64,000 nucleotides of DNA from Pseudovibrio sp. M1P-2-3 (GCF_031501865.1 NZ_JARRCW010000001.1:877001-941000), one strand, 5' to 3'; shown: positions 25,713-36,086, numbered from the stretch's first letter. The notes: generated by a model not told the origin, from the sequence alone. A program made the numbers and translations.

Positions 25713-26747
25713 ATGTCCATTTTCAAAAACCTCTTTTCGGGTAAGATTTCAGAAAATCAAGATAATTTTGAATTTACGAGCTTTTCCGATATTCCTGTTT
25801 CAGAATTGCCCGAGGGAATTCGTATGGCGACCTATCGGGCTGCCGATTTCACTTTGCACAAGATTGAAGCAAAAATGATTGAAGATGGCCTGATGACACA
25901 GGAAGAATATGAGGGGCTACTGGAGGTACATCCTCTCGAAGACAATGTTTCGAATGCGATCTACCGTTCTCATATGGTCAGGTACGCTTATTATCAAGCC
26001 GTAGAAGAGGGTAGTTTTTCTGAACTACCTGCGGCATTAGAGAAAATTTATTTCGAAGCGACTGACAAGATTTGGGAAATTGAAAGATATTATTTTAGTG
26101 AGTTTGGTGCAGGGAGTGTTGAGTATCTTACGCTAGCTAACCAGTACGCTGGTGAACGAGGTGAGATAATTGCCGAACGAGATGCGATTGTGGAGGAGTA
26201 TGGATACCAGAGCGGCCAGTTTGTCAATTTCATGATAGATCTCTACGACAACACGGGTGGAGATTTTGCTCGGTTTGAAACTCCGGATGGGCTTGAGATT
26301 GTGTACCTTCAGGGGGGAACAATGCTCACATTGAGAACTGAGGATGGATCCACCGTTATGTCTGTCAATCCAGAAACATTGGAACTTGAAGTATATGACG
26401 GTAGTGACATCGTGATTACTCCAGTTGATGGAAACCCTGAAATTCCATTTGATCCCGATAGCTTTGTACGTGATATCGACGATGAAACCTCTGTGGAAAT
26501 CCCGACAGAGGCCATTATCATTGTGGAAGATAGCCCTCTCACTTTTGACCACTTTGACGACAGTGCGAGTGGGTTTACACGTGATAATGTTGGTGCAGTT
26601 GAAACCACTGAAATTAACCTTGATGATGCGCTAACAGTTGATGAGCTTCCTTTCGATCTTCCTGAACTTCCCGACTTCCCGTTTGGTGAGACATCAGTTG
26701 CAGATATTCCGGAGTTGGAAATCACAATTAGCGATGTGATCGCTTAA
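25713..26747 (+). CDS. Unrecognised acidic protein, divergent paralogue array member 3
   Basis: A 344-residue protein that shares only the core with its neighbours: FSEFGAGSVEYLTLANQY, ERGEIIAERDAIVEEYG, FVNFMIDLYDN and the following ETPDGLEIVYL strand, at about residues 125-205. The N-terminus (MSIFKNLFSGKISENQDNF) differs and lacks the INSSLLQ module. The C-terminal 140 residues are strongly acidic and proline-rich, with repeated D, E, T and P. The conserved upstream element is also missing, which links the N-terminal module to that element. There is no signal peptide or known fold; the function is unknown. Confidence 0.7.
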   Translation: MSIFKNLFSGKISENQDNFEFTSFSDIPVSELPEGIRMATYRAADFTLHKIEAKMIEDGLMTQEEYEGLLEVHPLEDNVSNAIYRSHMVRYAYYQAVEEGSFSELPAALEKIYFEATDKIWEIERYYFSEFGAGSVEYLTLANQYAGERGEIIAERDAIVEEYGYQSGQFVNFMIDLYDNTGGDFARFETPDGLEIVYLQGGTMLTLRTEDGSTVMSVNPETLELEVYDGSDIVITPVDGNPEIPFDPDSFVRDIDDETSVEIPTEAIIIVEDSPLTFDHFDDSASGFTRDNVGAVETTEINLDDALTVDELPFDLPELPDFPFGETSVADIPELEITISDVIA

Positions 26748-27013
26748 GCTACACATAGTTTTGAGTTCTAACCTTTTTCATCATGTAAAGTGTTTCTGAA
26801 TTCAGTAGACCCGATATCGAAGGCGGAGTGCAGCTGGAAGTTTTTCTGTGAGTACTTCGCCTTTTAATAGCTGGCCATCTAATCAATTCCTCCCTGTTAC
26901 AACATTTAAAGTTTGGTTGTGCATAATACAAATGCAATTAAATGGCGACAAGGTCAGCTCTGTGCAAGTTTCGGCGTTTCATATTATCAAATAATGTTTT
27001 GTTTAGCGGCACT
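26748..27013. other. Spacer between paralogue members 3 and 4
   Basis: An AT-rich spacer of about 270 bp before the third copy of the conserved element. No terminator or RNA gene is clear. A leftward open frame at 26749-26937 lacks a ribosome binding site. Confidence 0.35.
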
Positions 27014-27056
27014 ATTAGGGTGCGGCTTCATATCCGTTTAGGGCTCTATGAGGGAG
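27014..27056 (+). promoter_or_regulatory. Conserved upstream element of the paralogue array, copy 3
   Basis: A 43-nt element beginning ATTAGGGTGCGG and ending CTCTATGAGGGAG, 27 nt before the ATG of the fourth paralogue, the same distance as in the first. The protein downstream is far more divergent than the element, so the element is under its own constraint. Confidence 0.6.
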
Positions 27057-27083
27057 CTTTAAAGGACAGAAATTTTGGTGCCA

Positions 27084-28253
27084 ATGTCTACGATCAATAC
27101 AAGTATTCTCCAAAATCAGGCCGCTGTCCTGCTTCAGAGCCTCTATGTTAACCAGATCCAAAATACCTTGTTGGTTGAGGGTGGCAGCCAGTCAGTAGCT
27201 GACAAGACACTGGAAATCATATCGGGGCAAGATCTAGATACAAAAAAGAGCGAAGAAGAAAAACCTAAGACTGCGGTCGAAAAAATTCAGGATCTCGTGT
27301 CTGCTAAAGCCGATAAAACGGTCAATGATGCCAAGGCGCGTATTACAGATGTACTTCTTCAAGCGAAGCAAGATGCAGAATTGGAAGAGGTTCCTGAAGT
27401 TGAGGAGAACGCTCCCGAAGAACCTGAACTGGAGTTCGAATTTGATGGAGTACTCTATGATTCTATTGGGGGTATGTCCGAGGAAGTACGCCTAGCGTTT
27501 ATTCGAGAGACACAGGCTGCATTCAGTGATGTTGAGCAGCAGTTGGCGTCGTTAACAGGTTTTGAACTAAAAGAGCCTCAAAAAGGTAATTACACAATCG
27601 GTGGTATAAATATAGCAAATTGGGAGCTGCCTGCACACGTTACAGAGCACTACTGGGGGGCTCGTTCCAGTGGTTCGTCCTTAGCGGGCGAATTAAGTCG
27701 TCTAGATGATGATTATGACCGTTTAATAGAATATTCAGTAGCTATTGGAAATTATTACGATAATGAATATGGGGCTGGTAGTGTTGAGGCGCTAACATTA
27801 TCAAATCGTTTCTTTGATGATCGAGAACACATACTTGTGGAACGCGATTCTATTCTCGACAGTCATGGTTATGATAGTCAAGAATATATCATGTTTATTA
27901 GTAACCTAATGAAAGAGGCTCCGACTTCTTCGGGAGTACATGAACTTCCTGATGGCAGCATTTTGAGTTTTCGTGGAAATTCTCTCATGAGCTATACCAT
28001 GCAAGTTGGTACTGAGAGTATATATTATACGTTGGAAAATGAGGGCGGCGAGCTAGCCCTAGTTGGGAATATGGACGATCTGGAAACGGATAGCGAGACA
28101 GCAAAGTATATCGCAGAAAAAGAGCAAAAAATGTTTACGGCATTGAGTGCGGCTTATAAAAATGAAGCCTTCATACTTCTAGAACGTACTGAGGTTCTAG
28201 GGATTGACAATTTGGAAGTTGACAAAAGTTCCTACGAACTCCGCTATGGCTAG
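27084..28253 (+). CDS. Unrecognised acidic protein, paralogue array member 4
   Basis: A protein of about 389 residues. The N-terminal module STINTSILQNQAAVLLQSL, then the EKIQDLVSAKADKTVNDAKAR helix, FDGVLYDSIGGMSEEVRLAF, and the core NEYGAGSVEALTLSNRF, REHILVERDSILDSHG, YIMFISNLM repeat the module order of members 1 and 2 with much lower identity. An extra Glu/Pro-rich insertion lies at about residues 98-118. ATG at 27084 aligns with the other starts; TTG 27075 and GTG 27078 are in frame just upstream. No targeting signal or catalytic motif is visible; unknown function. Confidence 0.72.
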   Translation: MSTINTSILQNQAAVLLQSLYVNQIQNTLLVEGGSQSVADKTLEIISGQDLDTKKSEEEKPKTAVEKIQDLVSAKADKTVNDAKARITDVLLQAKQDAELEEVPEVEENAPEEPELEFEFDGVLYDSIGGMSEEVRLAFIRETQAAFSDVEQQLASLTGFELKEPQKGNYTIGGINIANWELPAHVTEHYWGARSSGSSLAGELSRLDDDYDRLIEYSVAIGNYYDNEYGAGSVEALTLSNRFFDDREHILVERDSILDSHGYDSQEYIMFISNLMKEAPTSSGVHELPDGSILSFRGNSLMSYTMQVGTESIYYTLENEGGELALVGNMDDLETDSETAKYIAEKEQKMFTALSAAYKNEAFILLERTEVLGIDNLEVDKSSYELRYG

Positions 28254-28318
28254 CTATTAACGCTTAACCACGGTAATTGGCATCACGCTTTGACAGTCTT
28301 TTTACAACAAAAGCAGCT

Positions 28319-29233
28319 TTAAATATAAAGCTGCCCTCGACCGACGATTACTGCATTGCCACCTATTCTCTGGGCACGGATCTGGCCTTTTTCCATGTCG
28401 ATTTCCAGATCGATTATGGAGGGGCGGCCCATTTCAAGGCCTTGTTCCACGGTGAACCTGTGGGTTCCGTCCAGAGGTTCATCGAAGCGGGCAATAGTGC
28501 CAGCGAAGGCGGCGGCGGCGGAGCCGGTTGCGGCATCTTCGGCGAAGGACCCGCTATCCGTATGTATCATTCTAGCATGGAAGTCGCTCTGGGAGTTGAC
28601 CGTCTCTCTGCAGTAAATGAAAGCGTTGTTGTGGTCGTGAGAGCCGAAAGCTTCATTCCAATAGTTTGCATTGGGTTTGAGCTGCTCGACAACAGTGAGA
28701 TCGCGCACCGGAATAAAAGCGAAGGGAACACCGGCATCCATGGTGCAGGGGCGGTGGTTCTCAAAACCGATTTCATTGAGTTCAATGCCAAGCGCTGCTG
28801 CGATGAGCTCATTGCTGCCAAGTGACATTGCAGGCTTTGCGAGAGAGGGAACATCAAACTCTGCATAGCTGATACCGCCCGTATTGAGCTTGACGCCGCA
28901 GCGGATGATGCCGACTTTTTCTTCCAGAACGATGACCGCGTCTTGAGGAGAGCTGATTTCGCCGAACCGCTCGCTGGCAAGAAGAGCCGCGCTGCCAATG
29001 GTTGGGTGACCGGCGAAGGGCATTTCAAAGATTGGCGTGAAAATGCGAAGGGAGGCGGTATGAAGCGGGTTTGTCGGCGGGCAGACGAATACGGTTTCCG
29101 ATAGATTGAATTCTCCAGCAATTTGAAGCATTCTTTCGTCGCTTAATCCTTCGCTGTCCAGAACGACGGCCAAAGGGTTGCCGGAGAGTGCTTTGTCGGT
29201 GAAGACATCCAAAATCACATAATTTCTAGCCAT
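28319..29233 (-). CDS. PhzF-family isomerase
   Basis: A 304-residue protein of the PhzF/diaminopimelate-epimerase-like superfamily. The N-terminal segment VFTDKALSGNPLAVVLD, LSETVFV with the putative catalytic Glu, FEMPFAGHPTIGSA in the first half and SFAEDAATGSAAAAFAG in the second half are the family's paired motifs. PhzF isomerises an intermediate in phenazine synthesis, but most homologues act in unrelated, unknown pathways, and no other phenazine gene is present here. It is transcribed towards the paralogue array. Confidence 0.85.
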   Translation of the reverse strand: MARNYVILDVFTDKALSGNPLAVVLDSEGLSDERMLQIAGEFNLSETVFVCPPTNPLHTASLRIFTPIFEMPFAGHPTIGSAALLASERFGEISSPQDAVIVLEEKVGIIRCGVKLNTGGISYAEFDVPSLAKPAMSLGSNELIAAALGIELNEIGFENHRPCTMDAGVPFAFIPVRDLTVVEQLKPNANYWNEAFGSHDHNNAFIYCRETVNSQSDFHARMIHTDSGSFAEDAATGSAAAAFAGTIARFDEPLDGTHRFTVEQGLEMGRPSIIDLEIDMEKGQIRAQRIGGNAVIVGRGQLYI

Positions 29234-29408
29234 TCGAATTTTGCATCCCTCATCGTATCTGTAGGCTTGTGCAGCTTTAGCCTTAGTGGTCTCACGTATC
29301 CCGATTACTGTCTAGTGGTTAGGTATGGGCTGGAGATTTTTGGTGCCCCAATTGGGGATAGGTTTGGATTTTCTTCTGCATTTAGTTGTTGCTCCCGTAA
29401 ACAACAAA

Positions 29409-29906
29409 TCACCTTGGTCTACTCTGGGGCTTTAGCTCATTTTCCATAAGTTTGATGGAGGGGGCATTTAGGAATGCGCTGGGGCGCTCTCCGGTTATTT
29501 TATAAGCGTGCTTAAGGTAGAAGTCTGCTGCGTAGCCATCAGATTCCAGCCTGATTTTTGGCTTCCCCATAGCGCTTGCCAGTGATTGTACGTGCAAAAG
29601 AAGTGACTTCCCCCATCCAGACCCATGGGCACTTGGTTCGATGAAGAGATGGTCCAAAAGAAAGCAATCTTTTTCCTCGCGCAGCATAGCGAAGCCTTCA
29701 ATTATTGTTTGGTTGAGGGCAACAACAACCGTATTCTCCGCAATATCATCGGGGGTGACTTTCCAATGCTTGCGGAAAATCTCCATATCTTCCTCTGCGT
29801 AGCCCCAAGAGGCTTTTGCCCGGTGGAGAATACCTGTCAAAATAGGGGCATCATTTTGCTGCGCTTGGCGAATATAACGTTTAGGCAAAAGATCTACTCC
29901 ATACAC
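29409..29906 (-). CDS. GNAT-family N-acetyltransferase
   Basis: A 165-residue GCN5-related acetyltransferase. The N-terminal IRQAQQNDAPIL, the central LLDHLFIEPSAHGSGWGKSLL with the acetyl-CoA pyrophosphate loop (GxGxGxS-like, here HGSGWGKS) and RLESDGYAADFYLKHAY are the usual GNAT motifs D, A and B. The acceptor substrate is unknown. It stands alone between phzF and the Sel1 gene. Confidence 0.82.
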   Translation of the reverse strand: MYGVDLLPKRYIRQAQQNDAPILTGILHRAKASWGYAEEDMEIFRKHWKVTPDDIAENTVVVALNQTIIEGFAMLREEKDCFLLDHLFIEPSAHGSGWGKSLLLHVQSLASAMGKPKIRLESDGYAADFYLKHAYKITGERPSAFLNAPSIKLMENELKPQSRPR

Positions 29907-30119
29907 ATCAAACAGCTACTTATATCCTCAAAAGACCTGCTGACCTTATCTGGTGCTTAAAAACTGACACATTTTTGTGTTTGATTGAAGTGAGCACCCC
30001 AGCTTTTGTCGGGATTAGACCCTATCGGGAAAAGGTGGAAGGATGCAGTGGTAGATCAGGATGCACTGTCCTTTCTCACGTTAAATTATAATTTTATGAC
30101 GATAGGAACAGGGCAGCTC

Positions 30120-31571
30120 ATGCGTTCCAGCGCAATTCTGTTGATGGCTACTATGCCATTTTGGGCAATCGAACCAGCATCCTCCTCTTATCATGAGGCA
30201 AACTCTGATTTCGCAGATACCCAAAAAGGGACTGTACAGGGGAAGTCGGCCCGTTTGGGTGGTAAACCTCTTCGGGAAGATTGGGCAAAGGAGCTTGGGT
30301 ATGCGGCTGTAATTCCTCGCCTCTCCATTGAGGCACGTGCAGGTGATGCAATGGCTCAGTTTCGCCTCGGGATTGCCTATGAGTTGGGACAGGGCGTCAC
30401 GCGGGACATATCAAAAGCGATAGAACTGTACACACAGGCTTCTAGCCGCGGCATTAGTGCGGCCTGGACCAATCTGGCTAACATTTACAGTATGGGAAAA
30501 GGTGGGCATCTGGATCTGGAAAAAGCCCGCGATTTATACCTGAAATCTGCTGAACTGGGGGACTATTGGGCGCAAAACAACCTTGGGCTTTTATATCTTA
30601 AGGGTCAGGGTATTCCACAGGATCTGGACGAAGCTTTCTATTGGATTTCAGAGGCATCGAAAGCAGGATTGGTACAAGCCAAACTGAATGAGGCGGCTAT
30701 GTATCGCCAGGGGCAAGGTGTGCCGACAAGTGCGAAAAAGGCGAGAGAAATCTACGCAAATGCTATCACGGAAGGCTCCATTGAAGCGCATGTACCTTTA
30801 GGCGAGCTTTACGAGTTTGGTGAGGGCGGTGAACGAAATCTGAAAGTGGCCATTCAACATTACAAGATAGCGGCGGAAGCCGGAGACCCGACCGGCCTGT
30901 ATTATATGGGGACCCTTTATGAGGAAGGGGCCGGAGTGGAGCGTGATTCCGATAAGGCGCTCGGGTATTTTATGACAGCGGCAGATCACGGCTTTGCTCT
31001 CGCACAGTATACTCTTGGTCGTTATTACTTGAATGGAATTGGGGTACCTCATGATCCAGAAAAGGGGATAGACCTTTATTTCATGGCGGCAGACCAAGGT
31101 TTGGGGCCTGCTTTGAATGATCTGGCGGTGATGTACGAGTTTGGTGAATATCTAGAGAAGGATTACGAATTAGCCTTGAAGCTGTATGAAAGCGCTGGCC
31201 CTTCATACCCTCTTGCCTATGCAAATCTCGGCTTGATGTATTTGAACGGGTATGGGGTGGAGAAGGACAATAAAGCCGCAGTGGCGTTGTTTCAAAAAGC
31301 GGCTGACAATGGGGAACCGCAGGGAGATGTGCTGGTTGGAAAAGCATATTTGGAAGGGCTTGGTATAGAAAAAAGCTCTACCAAGGCATTTGAACGGTTT
31401 GAAGCGGCTGCTGAAAAGGGAGACCCAGAAGCGTTTCACCTTATAGGGTGGTGTTTTGAGACAGGGCAGGGAACCCGTAAGGATTTGAAGCAAGCTCTGT
31501 ATTTTTACAAAATAGCGGCTCAAGGCGGCGTTGAGGCGTCCAAAAAGGCTCTTTCAAGACTTGGTGAATAG
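30120..31571 (+). CDS. Sel1-like repeat protein, probably exported
   Basis: A protein of about 483 residues consisting of an N-terminal hydrophobic export-type segment (MRSSAILLMATMPFWAIE) followed by a linker and eleven consecutive Sel1/TPR-like repeats of about 36 residues, each with the pattern A..LG.LY..G.GV..D...A...Y..AA..G. Such solenoids are protein-interaction scaffolds. ATG at 30120 is chosen because CAGGG stands six bases upstream and the signal peptide then begins at residue 1; the frame is open back to 30006. A partner protein cannot be named from the sequence. Confidence 0.82.
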   Translation: MRSSAILLMATMPFWAIEPASSSYHEANSDFADTQKGTVQGKSARLGGKPLREDWAKELGYAAVIPRLSIEARAGDAMAQFRLGIAYELGQGVTRDISKAIELYTQASSRGISAAWTNLANIYSMGKGGHLDLEKARDLYLKSAELGDYWAQNNLGLLYLKGQGIPQDLDEAFYWISEASKAGLVQAKLNEAAMYRQGQGVPTSAKKAREIYANAITEGSIEAHVPLGELYEFGEGGERNLKVAIQHYKIAAEAGDPTGLYYMGTLYEEGAGVERDSDKALGYFMTAADHGFALAQYTLGRYYLNGIGVPHDPEKGIDLYFMAADQGLGPALNDLAVMYEFGEYLEKDYELALKLYESAGPSYPLAYANLGLMYLNGYGVEKDNKAAVALFQKAADNGEPQGDVLVGKAYLEGLGIEKSSTKAFERFEAAAEKGDPEAFHLIGWCFETGQGTRKDLKQALYFYKIAAQGGVEASKKALSRLGE

Positions 31572-31572
31572 G

Positions 31573-31600
31573 AGCCCTAAACATCCCTATAGGGCTTCTT
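31573..31600 (+). terminator. Hairpin after the Sel1-repeat gene
   Basis: AGCCCTA at 31573-31579 pairs with TAGGGCT at 31590-31596, followed by TCTT. It is immediately after the stop codon and is a probable terminator, although the U-run is short. Confidence 0.5.
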
Positions 31601-31634
31601 GGTGATACTTCACTGCTGTAAATTGTTGTTTTTT

Positions 31635-31684
31635 GCGTATCTCAGTCCAAGGACCGGTGCTCACTTTTCGGCGATACGCTGTAG
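31635..31684. repeat. Dispersed palindromic repeat, family 1, copy 2
   Basis: Matches the 20715-20763 element (shared CACTTTTCGGC, then ATACGCT; outer GCGTAT/ATACGC arms). It abuts the 3' end of the leftward sulfatase gene, the same relative position as copy 1 has to leuA. Confidence 0.7.
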
Positions 31685-31686
31685 TT

Positions 31687-33678
31687 CTACTTGGCTGGCA
31701 TTGGTACTGGCGTGACAATATTGAACCAGAAATCGAATGTATCTAGTGAATCAATCAGTTGAAGTAAGCCTTCTTCACTGCCATCAATAACAATCTTTTT
31801 CTGGCTCAGGGCATCGGAGAAGGTGATTTCTCCAAGAAGAATGTCGTCAATGATTGTTCTTGTGGTGGTAATTGTTCCATCCGGCTTATCGCTCTGAGCC
31901 TCTTCAAGGTGGCTGAGTGCCGAATTACTCAATTCCATGACATAGTTTTGATTGGTGTCTGTGAATTTCCAGTTATATGTCAAGTTTAGTCCGGTTACCT
32001 TATCGGCGTTGACCCTTAGCGCAAAGTAATCGAAGACCAGATCCAGTCCCATGGAGCGGATTGTATCGGGGCTAGCGGTATCTGGAGCTTCTGCCTTTTT
32101 CACGCCATCGCGCAATTCTTGTGCTCCGGTTAAATAGAAGTTCCTCCAAGGCCCAGACTCAGCTTGATACCCCAACTGCTCCAATGCATCTGCCTGCAAG
32201 TTCTTTGCCTGTGTATTTTGCGGGTTGGAGTAGACTAGGTGGTTGAGAACCTGAACAACCCATCGGTAATCACCTTCCTTGAAAGAGTATTGAGCCTTTT
32301 TGATGAGCTCATCCTCTCCTCCCATAAACTCTACATATTTGCCACCTGCAACGCGTTCAGGGTAGTTATGCAGTGTGGCAGGGTTTCCATTAAACCAGCC
32401 AAGATACTTCACATAGGTTGATTTGGCATTGTGATTCACAGAGCCATAGTATCCGCGGGCAGACCAAGTTTCTTCCAGACCTTTTGGCATTTTGAGCATC
32501 TCGGCGATCTCGGTCATATGAAAGCCGTGGTTCGCAAGCCTGAGAGGTTGGTCATTGATGAAACGGTATAGATCGCGCTGGGAAGTAAGGTGCTTGAGAA
32601 TATTCGGCGTGTCGGTAATCGACCAGTGATGGGGAGCAAACAGGACTTTTGTTTTTTTGCCAACGCTATGAATTGCTTGATTAATATACTTGGACCACGC
32701 AAGGGAATCGCGAATTCTGGCTCCACGTAGGGAGTATGTGTTGTGCAAGGTATGTGTGGCGTTTTCCGCCATGCACAAAGCTTCCAGTTCGTCTATATAA
32801 AACATCATTTCCGATGGAGCTTCACTGTCCGGGGTAAGGAAAAAGCGAAAGCTCAAGCCGTCTATGGTGATTTGTTCTTCATCCTGCTTAATTGTGTTGG
32901 TGGGGGGGATAAGAGTAATGGTGCCTGACGAAGTGGTCGGGCCAAGGCCTGCCCCCACTTGTCCCTCTGGTCCTGGGTACAACAGGTTTCCATACATATA
33001 GCTTGCGCGCCTGCTCATGGCATTTCCAGCCATCACGTTTTCCGAGACAGCGCTGTTCAAAAAGCCGGAGGGTGCATAGATTTTAGTAAGGCCATCTACA
33101 ACATCCTGTTCGTCGATAACGCCTCGCACGCCACCATAATGGTCCACATGTGAATGGGTGTAGATAACTGCTACCACGGGTTTTTTTGGTCTTTGAGTAA
33201 AGTAGAAATCGAGAGCGTACTTAGCGGTTTCCTTAGAGATTAAGGGATCAACCACAATGATACCCGTATCGCCTTCAATGAAAGTGATATTGGAAAGATC
33301 GGCAGCGCGGACTTGGTAGATGCGATCGGAAACCTTGAAGAGGCCTCCCATCATAATTAGTTGCGCTTGTCGCCACAGGCTTGGATTAACGGAGGTGGGG
33401 GCGATTGAACCTTGTTTTATAAAGCTGAACTTTTTGAAATCATAAACAACCTGTCCCTTGTCGTTTTTAACGACGCCCTCATGGGGAAGAGGGGCGATAA
33501 ATCCATTCATCGCCTCAACAAAGCTCTGCGTATTGCTGAACGGCAAAGTTTGAATGAGCTCTTCATATGCTCTTTGCGTGAATTTGGATGCAGGCTTGGG
33601 TTGTGCGATAGCTTGTGAGACAAGACAAGGGAACACAACTAAGGTGAGCGCACAAATACGGAAGAAAGCCTGCTTCAT
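31687..33678 (-). CDS. Alkyl sulfatase, metallo-beta-lactamase fold (SdsA-like)
   Basis: A protein of about 663 residues with a signal peptide (FFRICALTLVVFPCLVSQAIAQ). A metallo-beta-lactamase domain carries the di-zinc motif THSHVDHYGG. An alkyl-sulfatase dimerisation domain follows, then a C-terminal SCP2-like lipid-binding domain (GLDLVFDYFALRVNADK onward). Homologues such as SdsA1 hydrolyse alkyl sulfates to alcohol and sulfate in the periplasm. ATG at 33678 is preferred: GGAGG lies ten bases upstream, while the upstream GTG at 33696 overlaps that site. The Shine-Dalgarno sequence is inside an inverted repeat that could mask it. Confidence 0.88.
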   Translation of the reverse strand: MKQAFFRICALTLVVFPCLVSQAIAQPKPASKFTQRAYEELIQTLPFSNTQSFVEAMNGFIAPLPHEGVVKNDKGQVVYDFKKFSFIKQGSIAPTSVNPSLWRQAQLIMMGGLFKVSDRIYQVRAADLSNITFIEGDTGIIVVDPLISKETAKYALDFYFTQRPKKPVVAVIYTHSHVDHYGGVRGVIDEQDVVDGLTKIYAPSGFLNSAVSENVMAGNAMSRRASYMYGNLLYPGPEGQVGAGLGPTTSSGTITLIPPTNTIKQDEEQITIDGLSFRFFLTPDSEAPSEMMFYIDELEALCMAENATHTLHNTYSLRGARIRDSLAWSKYINQAIHSVGKKTKVLFAPHHWSITDTPNILKHLTSQRDLYRFINDQPLRLANHGFHMTEIAEMLKMPKGLEETWSARGYYGSVNHNAKSTYVKYLGWFNGNPATLHNYPERVAGGKYVEFMGGEDELIKKAQYSFKEGDYRWVVQVLNHLVYSNPQNTQAKNLQADALEQLGYQAESGPWRNFYLTGAQELRDGVKKAEAPDTASPDTIRSMGLDLVFDYFALRVNADKVTGLNLTYNWKFTDTNQNYVMELSNSALSHLEEAQSDKPDGTITTTRTIIDDILLGEITFSDALSQKKIVIDGSEEGLLQLIDSLDTFDFWFNIVTPVPMPAK

Positions 33679-33685
33679 TTTTTGA

Positions 33686-33713
33686 AACCTCCACACACAA
33701 CGTGTGAGAGGTT
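33686..33713 (-). promoter_or_regulatory. Inverted repeat covering the sulfatase ribosome binding site
   Basis: AACCTC at 33686-33691 pairs with GAGGTT at 33708-33713, and CACAC at 33694-33698 with GTGTG at 33702-33706, leaving a three-base loop. On the leftward mRNA the GGAGG ribosome binding site is part of the stem. It could be an RNA switch that hides the site, or a DNA operator; the sequence alone cannot separate these. Confidence 0.45.
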
Positions 33714-33780
33714 AGAGGCGAAGAGCTAATGCTAAATAAACTGGTTTGGCCAATAAAGGACTGAGGTTAAGGAAGGTCAG

Positions 33781-34230
33781 CTACGTGCAAGCGCTTTGCG
33801 ATTGTTCCATTAGCCTATTGTAAATGTCTTGATCCACCCGCTCCATATAGATTTCTGGTTTATCCAGCGACTGAAAACCAAACTGCTCGTAAAGGCCGTG
33901 GGCGTCTCTTGTGGCAAGGTTCATTCTGCGGATATTTTGAAGCTGGGGGTGATCCATAATCGCCGCCATTAGAAGTTTGGATATGCCTTTCCCCCGCGCA
34001 CTTTCATCAATAAAGACATCTGCTAAATAGCCGAAGGTTGCATAGTCAGTGACAAGGCGGGCAAAGCCCACTTGTTTGCCAGTATCGTCAAAAGCTCCGA
34101 AGCAAAAAGAGTTTGCAATGGCTTTTTCAAAGATGTCACGCGGGAGGTTTTGAGACCAGTAGGCGCGCTTGGAAAGGAAGTTGAAGATTAAATCCAGATC
34201 AAACAGAGATTTGTCTGTTGAAATTTTCAA
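33781..34230 (-). CDS. GNAT-family N-acetyltransferase
   Basis: A 149-residue acetyltransferase with VGFARLVTDYATFGYLADVFIDE, then ARGKGISKLLM (acetyl-CoA loop) and a C-terminal LYEQFGFQSL. The segment FGYLADVFIDESARGKG is typical of the YhhY/PanZ-like GNAT group. The substrate is unknown. It lies between the sulfatase and ilvC, all leftward, but a strong terminator separates it from ilvC. Confidence 0.85.
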   Translation of the reverse strand: MKISTDKSLFDLDLIFNFLSKRAYWSQNLPRDIFEKAIANSFCFGAFDDTGKQVGFARLVTDYATFGYLADVFIDESARGKGISKLLMAAIMDHPQLQNIRRMNLATRDAHGLYEQFGFQSLDKPEIYMERVDQDIYNRLMEQSQSACT

Positions 34231-34292
34231 TTGAGTACTCCCGAAGTTTTAATTGGGACTTGAATGCAGCCCTTTGCCTCTTAATAAAAACA

Positions 34293-34323
34293 AAAAAGCC
34301 CGTCAAGTTTGACGGGCTTTTCG
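34293..34323. terminator. Bidirectional intrinsic terminator after ilvC
   Basis: AAAAGCCCGTCA and TGACGGGCTTTT form a GC-rich stem with A-run and T-run on either side, 30 nt beyond the ilvC stop. It ends the leftward ilvC transcript. Confidence 0.88.
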
Positions 34324-34351
34324 ATCTCTGGAAGGAGATATTCGCTTGTGA

Positions 34352-36074
<1,723 letters not shown>

Positions 36075-36086
36075 TAAATAATACTC

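Noticed and set aside
28277-28825. 182-codon open frame on the plus strand within phzF
   Set aside because: It is antisense to a clear PhzF-family gene and its translation has no recognisable domain; a shadow of GC-biased codon use.
28319-29233. Phenazine biosynthesis cluster
   Set aside because: Only a PhzF-family gene is present; PhzF homologues are widespread outside phenazine pathways and no other phz gene occurs.
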